Shown piece after piece: positions 49,121 to 62,500 of a stretch of DNA of 64,000 nucleotides (its first letter is position 1; each line of letters opens with the position of its first letter). The notes below the pieces were generated by a model. It ran no database searches, was not told the origin of the DNA, and worked only from the letters and a program-made list of their open reading frames with translations. The stretch covers positions 1,612,185-1,676,184 of the forward strand of contig NMRA01000013.1 in NCBI GenBank assembly GCA_002633005.1, written 5' to 3'. Position numbers and translations under genes: made by a program. This stretch comes from Phoronis australis (Eukaryota; Phoronida; Phoronidae).

Positions 49121-52100
49121 TCTACTTTAAATAACTTTTCTCTTAGTTCCTTGGCTACAAATGACAGTATGCAATGTAAGTTTTTACCAGGAATCCAATT
49201 TCAAAAGTCAAAAGCCATTTTGGTCCACAATATATCAATTGATTGTAGAAAATATTTTACTGGTGTAAAATCATCCTTATCACAGGAAGTGCTCTAGTCT
49301 ACAAAAAAGGACCTTAGACTGACGTTTCTTATAAACTGTGCCCGGGCAAGACTTCTTGGTTACAATGTTTCTTGTAAAAATCTATCGATGAGGTGCACGG
49401 CAAGCCGAGTTTCTCATGCTGCACGATGTCACTCGTGCTAGTCGTAACGGAGAGTGAGCAGTCCAACCATGCCAGTTCTTTGTTGCCATGGGTGGTAGGA
49501 TTACAAGCTAGTGCTCAATTAGTGTACTTCTGCAGTGGAAGCTTATTGTTCTGGGTTGATGGGCATATCTTGTTCCAGTGCTCCTTTGTGTGCTATAGCT
49601 AATTGTAGTCTGAACAACATAGCCAGAAGTTAATGTAACCAAATGCAAAGCTGGGGGGTTGTTCAGTCCTGCATTTTTTAAACTCATTTTTAATACAAAA
49701 GGTGCAGCTTTGCAGTTACTATAAACAGCAATTTGATGTTGTGCACTTCTCATGATAATAAGGAGTGGGAACCAATGCTCAGTGATAACTGGAACAGAAG
49801 CAAATTGAAAAATTTCTGCACAACTGCATCAATAATGAAGTGTAGCAACACACTTTTACCTTTAAGGTTATCCAATCTAATATTATTCTGGTATATCAGC
49901 TCCTTGAACTATCTTTGAATCATGATGGCTTGGTTTCCCAAGCAAAGATGGGATAACACCACATGGTCTTTTGATTGTAAATATCGGACAATCCAGTTGG
50001 ACTTTTCGTCGAGAACGGGTTAGTTCAGTTGCCATCAACTAGGAAATATGGAACAACTTGCCTTGTGGGTATATCCTGGGATAAATATTTTGTAGTCTCA
50101 CGGGGTAAGCTCTGGGTGAAAGTTGTTGCATCCAGTGTGATTAATGTTGGCATGGTAAAATTTCAGCAAGTAGGGACAGAATATGGCAGATGAGTGACCC
50201 GTTTCCATAAGTTTTTTGCAGTATAAAATATTGATGGATGCACCAGTAAACAACACAGTAGCAGTGGACACATGATGAGAAGACTGAAGGTCACCCCAGC
50301 CTCTCTTTGAAAGTCACTTGAGGAATAACTTAATGTAACTTTCAGAGCATTTTTACACAGTATACCTAATCTGTGCTTACCACTATCTAACACCTGTAGC
50401 CTTGACCAAAAACTTCTCCAGAACTTTTGATAATTTGAATAAATGTTTTATCATTTTTAACTTTTATATATCAATCAGATAATGTTTTGAGGAACAGAAC
50501 TAGCAACAATATTAGAAGATATTGATTAATGGAAAAACTGACAAATTTGGCAATCTTTTTGTTTGATATTTCAAAGGGTGACATTTCACTATATGTCAAC
50601 ACTCACAATTTAGACTTTCAAAGCAATTTCATGGAGCATAATGCAAAATGACTGTGATGCTAACATCAGGCACTTCTCTAGTGGATTATAAACTGAACAT
50701 GCTCATGTGGAAACGATGACTTGTTTTGTTAAGCTACTCTTTCTCAGTACCATGAGCTTAATTACGAGTCATGTCAGCCACCAATCAACGACTTGCTGTT
50801 TGCTTTGGACTTTCAACTGGCCTCACGGAGTAGCGTCATTTACTCTAGATGTTTAATACACTACATTGGGTTATGGTCTTATTGGCGCATTAATTCTTAT
50901 TTATTATGTTGGCATTTAATCAGTGATGGCTTTCATTAATTCCTGCCTTCTCCATTCCACATCAATCTGGATTGTGTCCCCTTGGAGACTCCCATATTCA
51001 TTTTCCAAGAATGAACCCCCAGGACCCCCTGACTGGTGTGGGCCAGTCCCTATTGATTAATGATAGTTTAACATTAGTCCTTGGTGCATCCTTGTGACAT
51101 GTAATCTTGAGCAAATTTACTTATGACCTCAGATAGCTATGCACACATTGGTACTTTTTATCACAACTGAAAATTAAAAACAAGTCTGCCCCATGGAGCG
51201 AAATAGTCCTTTTATCTCTGTTGCGTAACCCCAATGGTACTTTCGTATGGAGGTGGATGAAGTTCATTGAAGTTCAGTGTTAACCAATATCTGTTTATCA
51301 GCTGATAAAGTTGTAGCCTGTAGTAAAATGTGCTTAAATCACCATGTTGGCCTATATTTCGCAATCCTTTTATGAGTTACTCATCCTTGAATACCATTGA
51401 AAGCCCATTCATAAATCTCAGTGTGTCCTTCTGATTGGCTGGTTTTATTTGACAAGTAAATGGTTCACTTCCTGGCAGAGTTTCCAACCAGTTGGGTTAC
51501 TACTGGATTATGTGTGTCCTACATTTCATGTGAAGTTGTAAAGCATGATTGTCGATATTGGTAGTGATAAAAGAAAATCGTGATAATAAAATCTGAAGTA
51601 AAAGAATAGTAATTTTGATATTAATTCTAGTTGCTTATGAAAATTATGAGTGTCAATCATGTTAAACATTGGATTTCAGCCTGTAGGCCTATCATAGCGG
51701 TCTCAACAACAAAAATCAACTTGGGTGTTGTTACGTCTCATTTAATCATCTCCTAATATGGTAAAATATCACCAGCATTAACTTACTCATAAACTGTGAA
51801 CAAAATCCCACAGATGCTATTTGCATTTAGGCGGGACCTGATTGTCATAGCGGCCCCTCAAATCCCTGACATACACCATAAGTAGACTGTTTATTGAAGT
51901 TTTTACCTTAGGCAAACATTTCCTGTCCAGGGTTATGCTGAAAGTGGACTGTTACTTTGTGAATGTTTCAACTCATCAGAATGAGTAAAGTTGTTAAGTT
52001 CCAAGTTATTTAAGTTACTTTTGACACAATGTCAAACAGTGGCATTATTCAATTTGTGATTGGAAACTCCTTGTTCCACTGAGTCTGAAAGTGTTTCCAC

Positions 52101-53600
52101 TGAGGATTGTGAAGTTTTATTACACTTGCATGTAGTGAATTTATGGTCTGCACTGTATACTACTGGGAACCCCCCCCCCCCCATGAAATGCCCATTGAGT
52201 TAAAAAAACAAACACAGTGTGGGTGAACTAACCTAAAATTAAAAAGCACAGTTTATGCAAAAGACCGCTGTTATTTTCACATCAGCTGAGGCTATCATTT
52301 TCCGTTTACACGGTCCTCTTTTCTAAATAAACGCCGGGGCGTCTTATTTGAAAGGCCTGAATATTCTCATTTTCGGAAGATACGCCCATGGGCTTATTTA
52401 TGGAAAATCCCGTTCTCAGTCCAGGTTCAAACAAGAATGATTGCCAAAATTGCTGATTTTTCTTTATTGAAAGTCCCTGCATGCATAGGTCAGACTTGTT
52501 GTTAGATATTGGTCACTATCAGTTGTACTCCATAAATAACAATAAAGACCTAAATTCAGGAATTTTTACCTTAAAAATTTCTACCTGCTTTTTGATGTTA
52601 GAATTTTTGATATAAAGTCACCTCCTTGTACTGAACTTAGTTGAAATTAAAATCATCCCTGTTAAGGAGAGGGTTGTTTTTCAAAGAAACTTGTCTATCT
52701 GGTTTATTCCAACGGTCTTTTTTGTCCAGCATCATCCACTATCACCTTCCATGCTGGAAGCAGTTACAACTGGAGTCATTGCACAACTGAATCATTGTGT
52801 AATGTGGTTACTGTAAAGTTACTCTCTTCACAAAAGGAACTTAGATTAGCGTTGGTGATAGTACACTGGGATGCCTGCACTGGTTCTTGTGACCTGTCTA
52901 TGAAGGAATTACAAGGCACCTGAACCCGACCCCCCAATTTTTCTAATGGGTCTTACTATGTGCCAGTGTCAGTAGGTGGGCAAAACCTCATGTCCAGTTA
53001 TTTATTCACAAATTGAATGCTGAATCTAGTTTTGGGCAGATCTGAGTAGATTTAGAGCTTCCTGTTTTGTCCTGACGAGACTGATAGCATCTAGAATAGT
53101 TTCACTGCACCCCTAGTTTCGAATCCCTCACAAGTATTTCAAGAATGTGATAACACCTTCAGTGGTCTCTCAGGTTCATGTGACAGGATGTGACTCCTGC
53201 TGAGCCATTAACTAGGTCGTGCGCTTGGCTTGGTTGTTGCATTCAGAGCTGTTCTTTTGTTGTCAAAAATGAAAATATGTCTGTCTTAAAACTTCGATCC
53301 TGTAGTATGAAATATTTGATTTTGGTGGATCAGTATCAATCACAAGTTTTATGACACCTGTTCCAGTGAAAAATTTTGTTTCAAAGTGATACAAATGTAC
53401 AACAATATTATTTCTCTTTTACACCTGATTGCATGGCTATTTGTTTGAGATTTTCAATGCGCAGCATGTTTAATTCTAGAAACTTAATGCTGAACATTTT
53501 CCTTTAACAATGTTTTTCCGTTTCAGTTTCAATGCTTTCAGGTCCACAATAGGTGTCAGGATATTAGGTTAGGTAATTGACAATTAATTGACAGTATTAC
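49121..53600. other. Gene-free stretch
   Basis: A C13-14 run near 52170 and a family E repeat at 52295-52420 are the only structures I see. The open frames are short and featureless. Confidence 0.45.
52295..52420 (+). repeat. Family E palindromic repeat
   Basis: attttccgtttacacgg, aataaacgccggggcg and cccatgggcttattt match the order in 28345-28475. Confidence 0.55.
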
Positions 53601-53635
53601 TGGTTTAATTTTTTAATGTGTTTACTGTAAAGTTG

Positions 53636-53801
53636 CCGGAAGCTTACACTGTATGAGTGGGCGTCGGAGCGTTAATAAATTGGCAAGTCACGTGATCTGT
53701 GTGGCGTCTTATCACAACTGGTGTCTGGTATTGTCCGATACAAGTTTTTTGTTGACATAATTTAAGACGATTAATAAAAGAGTCTATGTTTGCCAAGATG
53801 G
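53636..53801 (+). promoter_or_regulatory. Promoter-like cluster: ETS, E-box and YY1-like motifs
   Basis: CCGGAAG (53636-53642), TCACGTGA (53688-53695) and CCAAGATGG (53793-53801) occur in order within 165 bp. These three motifs are typical of animal housekeeping promoters. No coding exon can be assigned on either side, so the call is speculative. Confidence 0.25.
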
Positions 53802-56080
53802 ACCCGATGTAGAGCGAGCAGGGTATTTTTATGAGACCCGTGTTTGATATTTTGTTGTATGACTATTTGTTGTATTAATGAAGGCGGGTATTTTTATGAC
53901 GTTTTGCGCCAGGTGAACAAGCAAACTATAGAATAACTTTATAAATATTACAACATTATGTTCCAATGAATGTTCTAAGTCAATAGTATGGGCGATCCCA
54001 CAGTATTTGTCTCCTCCGTTGCAAGAAAAAAATATTGAGTAATTAAGTATCAATTGGTCTAGTTCAGTGTATAGTTTTTGTCGCTTTATGGTGAAGATAT
54101 GACAGTCTGACCTCTTGGTGGAGTTTAATAAAAATGATTGCTACTGTATTTTTCTGTGTTATGGATTGGGGAGGAGACAAATAGTCTGTGGAATCGCGTG
54201 TGTGCTCTTAACTGCTTTTGTGGCCTAAATTGACCCTGAACTTTGTGACACAAAGTTGAACTGAATATGTGTTCAGTTATATTTTAAATTTTGTATTGCC
54301 CGTGAGTGCTGCTCCCGCAACATTTATTCATGCTGTACAAAAATTTGAATGCCAAGACTGTTGTGTTTCTGACTACGGTGCTGTGCGCAGTGGAAACTTT
54401 ACCATAAGTCGTATTGTTTCGTAGTACAAACCAAGGTAATAACGGGTTGAAATTTTTAAAACTATTTTTTGAGAAAATAAACGAAATGAATGCCCACCTC
54501 ATATTTTGTGTACAGTAGGGTAAAATGACTGTATCCGGGTGAGTGCATACAGTGTACCATGATTTTCAGTATAGCTCTTGAACTCTTTTAGTATCATGAT
54601 GAAGAATTGAAATCTGTGTAATAATTGTGTTGATATTTGGTGAATTGCATTGTTTTCACTGTGCTCCTTCACACTCCCATTCAGGTAAGACCAAAAAAGA
54701 AAGTTGGCTTTACGGCGGGGTCTCTGCTTTGTTTTGGACAATTGAATAAGTGGTGCAGTATTTTTTAGTGGCTCACATCTATCTCAATGAGGTGAACGAA
54801 AATGATGCGGGATTTTTTTCTTAATCATCTCTTGGCAAATCAAACCTCGATTATGTGGCTTTGTGGAGCTTTTCAAATAAAACCAAGACTTTGGTTGAAG
54901 CTGATATGGGCAAGTAGTTTTTCTTCCATTCATTATTGAGTCAATGAGCCCCTATCTCAAAGTGAGTCTGGGTTAGAGAGCTGAACCAGCAATGGTTTTT
55001 TGGCCTATTATGAATTTTCCTGGAAATTGCTTATTGTATCCTGTTCTTGCATTTTATCTGTGATGTACACGGGGCATAAAAATATGTTCACATGAATGTA
55101 TGTAACTGTGTTGAAATATTAGATGTGCGAGGTTTATTTCCATGGCCTTGTAAAGATACTAGTGTACACAAACTGTTCTTTCCCCCTACACAGTGTTTGA
55201 GTACCTGTAAACTGAGTGATCAGCAATATGACTACCTAAAGGCAGCCTAGCCTGAAATCACCTACCTGTCAAAGAAAATGTACTATTAGGGTACTTTGAA
55301 TGGTGGCTAAAATAACAACTTTACATAATCCTCTGCAACCTTGATTATAGGTAGTGGTATGTCATTAGGGTTTAACTGTATTCATCACCTGGCAGAATAA
55401 GCACTACACACAGAACAGCTCTCAATGTTGAGATTGTTAATATAAGACATAGTGAGGGAGCCCCTGGGGACACCCAGTTAGGGTATCTTATTGCAAAGTT
55501 TCCTGTCTCCTATACAGTTGCAGCATGAAGTATCTAATGCCAAAATGAAGTCGTAAAGCCCTGAGGACCTTAGCACAGGGTGTTTTTAAAATGAACCTGA
55601 TTTGAAATTGATTTATTTTGGCAATGCGAATTATTGTATCAGTTCTGCCTGCAGGTGAGAAGTGCAAAATAGATCTTTATAAGACAAAAAAGCAAGGCCG
55701 ATCCTGGTCATTTTGAGACTTGAAATCACATGGACCGACATGACTAAAAAATGTCTACTCCTATCAATTTCAGTCAAGGTTTTGCATTTTTTATGGAAGA
55801 GCTACACAAAGGCATGTAAACGAGAGTAAGCAAGGTTTGAAATGTCATAATTTACCAAGTGGTGAATAAAAAATCCCACGTCGTTTTTGCTCGTCTTTTC
55901 ATGTTTGCAAAAGTGAGCCACTAAAATACACCGCATCGACTACATTTCAAAATAGAGAAGACCAGAGCCGCTTATATTTTTTGCCTTGCTACTCGTTGCA
56001 CCCGAGACGCACACACTGCTAATGACTGGTCAAATTGAGTGGCAAGACTCAAGGTTGAACAAATCGAGTTAGCGTGAACA

Positions 56081-56560
56081 GAATCCTACATTGACACCCC
56101 AACCTTTGACACCGTAACCTTTGACACCGTAACCTTTGACATCCTAACCTTTGACACCCTAACCTTTGACACCCTAACCGGTGGAGATTTAGGGCAACTC
56201 AACCGGTATGCATAGTCCTCGGAAATTTCCCAGTTTACATCAAAGACACCGGTGCTTTTGCGGTTAATTAAATCACCTCAGGCTGCTGATGTTATCATTT
56301 TCTGGGTAATTAGACTCTTCATAAACGCATTTGGGGCACAATAGTATTTTTAAATTTTGGTTTTGAAAGTTTGTAAATGGCTATTGGAATAGTTTGGCAG
56401 CATGTGATTAACATTGACTTTTACAACCTAAAATGTTTTAATTTTGCTATACTATGTTCCTCATTAATTCTGGGTGTGCAACATAATTGGGCTAATTGCC
56501 AAATCACCAGGCAGCAGTTGGATTTTGAGGTAAGACAAGTATCATGATTGTATAATTCTT
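56081..56560 (-). repeat. Dispersed repeat family C, copy 3 (inverted)
   Basis: Its reverse complement matches the two other copies (gcagcctgagg, gttttaggttgt, aaatccaactgctgcctg). Unlike them it contains a six-unit minisatellite. Confidence 0.7.
56091..56180. repeat. 15-bp minisatellite, six units
   Basis: TTGACACCSTAACCT repeats six times from 56091. Each unit junction reads TAACCTTTGACAC, close to a nuclear-receptor DR1 (TGACCTTTGACC). Confidence 0.92.
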
Positions 56561-59500
56561 GGCATGCACCGGTGGATTCAGAAGGAATCAGTGGACTCTG
56601 TTTTGTCCAGGTACACTTAGCATGTCTACTCGCATCTAATTCTTTAATCAGAAAACAGTTAGTGTTCCAATGCAGAGCATGTAAAAATATGTTTTTAGAA
56701 ATAATTTAAATTTTTTAAATTTCTTGCAGTATCTGGTATAACAGCGAGGGCTGCATTTCGCCCTGTTCACCAACTTTACTGTGTTGAGTTGATGATGGTT
56801 TTGATGTCATTGTTGGGAATGGAAATAAAATCCTATCGTGGTGGTTATTATTATTATTAGACCGATTTTATGAGAGTGAATTGGGCCTAATTTGGTTTTC
56901 ATTTGTGCCAGTGTAATATCGAGAAATGCAGCTTTAGTTTTAACTAACTTCCCAATAAAATTTCCAATGATCAGTGGGTTAGTATGTACTGACTGAGAAC
57001 ATTTTCATTTTTGGTAATTTTTGCGGAGGCAGTAACTATTTTGCAGTTAAAAAGTTCTTACAATTTGAAAGTTAATCATGGTTCAAATCAATAACTCAGA
57101 GTAAACTTGATCCATTTGTGATTTGAAGCACCCTGTATTTTTTTATTTGGTATGTTTTTTCCTGATCATAACAGTTTGCATGTGAGTTGTTTGCTCTGAT
57201 CCAGCAGGTGCTTTCAACCAAAATAACATTAAAAGTTCTTCAGTTAGCTGTATGTCACAGATACCATTGCCTGTTTCTCCCTGCCGATGTTCAGCCTTTT
57301 GCCAAACATTGTTGGATGACATCTTCCACTCTGTGCATTCAAGCCAACTGACAGATTTTATTTTGTTGAGAAATTTTAAAAACAAATCTTTGCATTTTTG
57401 GCATGCTGTACCCTACTTCAGTTGAACTAGAATATTTACCATTATACATCAAAATCTCACCAATTTATTATACAATATGACAGACAAATGAAATTTGCTT
57501 TTTATAAAGGATAATTAGCAGCAAATAAGTACTTAACCATTTATGAGTTTGATAACATAGCCAACACATCTGACAGTGCTGAGAAATTCTGGGCATTCCT
57601 AATGATGTTTGAAGGTCTTTAAAATTAATATGAAAATATGATCAAATTTGGAAATTGTTTTTGTGTAAAATTAATAAGATTTTACCATTCTTTTGGAAGA
57701 CCCCAGTTCATCAGATTGAAATGAAGACTGATGTAAATGTTTGCGGAACCCAATAATTTTGGGTCAGTAAGATTAAATTAAATTAAATTAACGTTTGAAT
57801 TAAAATTGATGAACCGTCAAATATGTGCATTGGGTGGCAAGTATTTGCCATTGTGCAACGGAGTAATACCTTTCTGTGAAATACTACACGGACGATACTA
57901 ATAAAGCAGCTTTAAGACAGCCCTTCAGAAAAAGACTCTATAGCATTTGACACTGTAAATGAAACAAAACTACACTGCAATTATAACCACAAAATGTAGG
58001 TACAGTAACCGAGATGGATTAACAGATGATATGTACAATACGATAAACGAAATAATAGACTTAATAGACTACAGGAACAATTATTAAAGTATTTCGCAGT
58101 GTTTAAGGCTAATTCGAAAACTTGTTGAACAAAAAATATGTTTTGAGACTGAGACTTGAAAATACTGAGTGGTTCATGGGTATTGCCTTGGGATGTATTG
58201 GCAGAGAATTCTAAAGGTTGCACAACCAAGTTGGATATTGACTCATAAACTTATTTAAGGTTATGTAAGACCCAGGAAAAGTGTTTGGCATACTTAGGAA
58301 CATCATATTTCAGAGATGTCAGATCGGATTCATTTGAAAGTTTTAGACACCGTGCTTTATGCAATGTTCTTCAAAATGAACGGTGTAAGGAATAGTTTTG
58401 TATCTATTCCTCTAAAGCTTAATTGCATGACAATGGGTATTTTATGAATAAACTCAAAACTTGAGCAAAATGAAACTGGGATCATAATTTTGAAAATAGT
58501 AACAGCGTTTTTGAGATTTAATCTTGAACTATCAAATGGAATTTATTCACATTCTTGATACGTTGCTTTGCTATCAATGTATTTTTGTTTATTCTAAATT
58601 TGATTAAAAACACATGAACTCCTGATCCAATTGGTGACTGGCTTTCTACTTTCCAAAAACAAATACTTTTGTTGGGTTAAAATCTGTAGTTTTCTGCTGT
58701 TTTGGCTAAATGTAGGGACTGGACAATAAGGTCTCAATAAATACAGTTGGGACTCTTTTAATGAGACCTGCTTTAGCCCAAACTTCTCGGGCAATTTATT
58801 TTTATGCCCGAGTTTCACGTACTGTAGGGCCAAACAATATGCAGGCTGGGATGTTGATTTCCTGTACAAAAAAGCCGTCTTTAGGTGCAGCACTATTAAC
58901 AATGCAATTTTGCATGTCAAAATGCTAAAATTAATCCCCAACTTTCTTCATTACAAGTCAGGCGGATCTCCACCATTCAATCAAATTTTTTGCCAGTCAC
59001 GCACTCCCTCATTATACATTATCCCTGTTTTTCTTGATTACCTGGCCTCATGATGTGCGTGGGTGTTTTCCTGTGTCATTCATTATACCTGGTCGGGTAC
59101 CTGGCAGTAACTGGGTCAGCGATTAAGATTCGGTGTTTCAATTGGGTTATCAGATGTTGTGCAATCGCTTTTACCTGTCATCAAAACAGGATTTCTCAAA
59201 GTGCACCTGACCGTCTCTTGAGTGTGCAGCAATATGTTCTACCTTTGGCTGAAGTAGTCAGTTGTGACAGCATACTCTTAGATGATATCCCATTACTCGT
59301 CTATTTGTGGGCACGTCAAACCCTGGGGTTGTTTTCCCCTTTCCCAGTTTATGCCAGGCACCAGTTTTAACTGAAAAGTTGAAGAGAAATTTTTTTGGCA
59401 ATTAACGAGAAATTTAAGGAAGAAGCAATCTCGTTAAATTTTGGAATTAATGCCCGGTACAGTAAAATTTCACGAATTTAGGACACACTATGGCAGACAA

Positions 59501-62500
59501 GGGAAATTTAGATTCCTTAAAGGTATTCATCACCAACTAAATGCTTTCATCATCATTTATAGTACAGAAACTATTAGACAATCATGAGAAATTCATTGTG
59601 GGCTGAGGTAGTTTTGGAAATTGTCCAAAATTGGTGAGATTTTTCCTTAAGTTAGTGTTTGGTAATCATTTTGACGTAAAGGAACAAAAAATTCCACTTG
59701 TCTAGGACAGTATTTTGCTGATGCTATGGTTTGAGCTAAGTTTGATAAGTTAGAAAAGTAGTGTTTTAAGATGGTTACTGTAAGATAAAGTAATAATGTA
59801 CAAATTATATAAATTTTCTAACATATCAAAGGGGAGGAGGAAGGGGGGGGCAAACTCTGAAGCACAAATACTGAACCGGATTATATAATTCTAATACTTT
59901 CAGATGTGATGAAAGTAATGAGAAGTTACTATAATTATTCTTCACACATTACGGGAAACAGGAAATTTAGATGTATGCGTGCCGACTGGGGTAACGCAGG
60001 TTCTTTAACTAACTCAAAAAGGGGAATAACCGCAGCAACTGTTTCTCTTGTCCCTGTTGGCATGACAAACTTGTTAAACATCAAGATGGTCCATGTGGGT
60101 CTGCATCAATTGATCAAAGTTGTTATCTGTCATGTCAGGTCACATGAATCTACTTAAGGTTGTCTATTTATAGAATAATAGACTAGTGAGCTGATTTGTT
60201 GGAGGGGGTTTGTCCTTCATGTATGTGACTACAAATCATTATTTAAGGACAATTGACCTTGGCTCTGTACCTTTAAAGCTAAAAGGTTGAATGGCATTCC
60301 TAATATGCACTGTTCTATTTAGTTGAGTTGATGTTTTACTGGTTGATTTCCTGTGCTTATTCATTTTGATCTTTCGAACAAGTATTAATTCACCTGACCA
60401 CTGCTTGTTGACAAACACCTCCATAATCGTCACTCTCAAACTCATCAAATTATCAATTTCGTGATCATTAAAGATTCTTCAATTTGATAAAAAAAATTGT
60501 TAAAATTGCCATATTTCTATTTTTCAGAGGCTCACCACATTTTTGCAGATGCTTAAAATGTTACGAAATCTTGTTTGATCATAAGCTAGGCTATACAAAT
60601 GGCGCTAAAAGAAAGGCAAATTTTCCTGAAAGGTTATTTTTCTTATTTTGTTAAAACACAATTTCACCTGCCTGCCATATTGTGTCCATACAGAAATTTT
60701 TATTTTCGGGAGATTCATCTTCTGTTGATCAGTCCAATATTCTGTTGTTAAGAAACTGTGGAATTTTAAATCTGTCAGGGAATTAAAAGTTCCCTGATTG
60801 ACTTTTCTAAGTGTCCAAGACTAGATTATCAGAAAGGCTCCCCCCACATCACAAGCCCCCCCCACTTTGTCAGGATTATGGATTATGTATAAATACTCTG
60901 TGACAGATGTGCATATCAGACATGCAATGACTTCAGTGTTGGTAGTGTCTGAAGAATTATTATAACTAGTTGCTTGCATATACTATAGGTGAAAATCAAT
61001 TTATGAATAAGAGTTATAGTGTAGAACTTAACACCACTGTGGCGGCTACATAAAAATGACTCAACTTCAACAATAACCTGAATTTAACGGTCAGAAGCGA
61101 TGTTCTCTCTGACAAATCCAAATTGGCAGTCCCAGTCTCTGCAGTCAACAACTGACCAGAACGGCCAGAAACAACACCGATTCAGCTGATCTGAGTAACA
61201 CAGTGTTAACATTGTAAGCCAGCATCTGTCATGTTGAAATATTTTGTTTTTATAGAAATCACCTAAAACATTCAAAAATGTCTCTTTAGTATGTGAAATA
61301 TACCAAATGGATGAAAAAACACCTTCAAGAAAGCTAAAATTCACTTTTATAAATTACTTGAAACTTTGACTCAGAAGGTTAGAAGACATGCCAGTTTCAG
61401 ATATACAAACTTTTTTGTTTTTTCAATATGACAAAAATTGTCATATTTCAAGTTTTGAACATAACTGTTGTGACTCCTGACGTACAGAATAAACCCACAT
61501 GTTAACAATGAAAAATAAGTCTTTCCCTTCTATTTTTGTTAAAAAAACTACTTTTTGGTTGCATTACGTGCCAAACAGGTGAACAATTATTCTCAGTGAA
61601 ACTCACAGTTGGTTTTTGGTTTTCACAATTTAGGTTTCCAAACCGAATGCACAAGGAGACAAATGAAGCAAAACAGTCCAGTGCTGCTTGTCATGTTTCC
61701 TGAAATGGTCTTGGATGATTTGTTGCACATTTTGTCTTTAAGCTATACTGAAACTTTCCTAGACTGCTTACCTAACACTTACTAAGATAAATAGTGTAGA
61801 AGGAAAATAAACATATTGCAGTGTTTCCAATAACACATGATCCCTTTTAGTTTGCCTAGTAATTATTACTACAATATTTTTATGGTCACTGTAATCTTTT
61901 TATCCTGCTGTTCCTGTTGATCTACCATGTAAACTGTCAACCACCTCGCTGTGGTTGTTGTTGATAAAATAATTGTGGTATTACCTTCTAATTCATGAAC
62001 CACAGATCCTGGGATTTGCTTGTGTATGTAACCTCAAGAAATTCCCCATTGGTAGCTGCTGATGTCACTGAAGGGTCATTTGCCCCATCTTGGGGGTACT
62101 CCCATAGACTGAAGAGCTGTACATTAATTGTTGTCCTGAGGTGGGTGGCTTTTTCATTGACCGATTTCCTTGTGAAAGAGTGCCCTTTTGACCAAAATTC
62201 CTCCTCCAAATGCAAAAATCTAAAGAAGGTTTTTTAACATTATAATGTTGAACTTTGGTTGTAAAAGAGATACAGTGCTCATTTTTCAAAACTTGAGTTC
62301 TGTCGTTATAGTGTGCAAATAGTGCATTGTCCCTATTAAGCCCAGTTAGGACTTGCTCATGAAGTATCTTTCACAATTCTACTCCCTCAGGGTGCAAACC
62401 TGAATTGGTTTGTTGGTTAAACACCAGTGGTATAGCCACAGTGGGCTCAATGGGCCAAGGCCCCGGTTTCTGTTCAATGCAGAAATTCCCTTTCCCAGTG

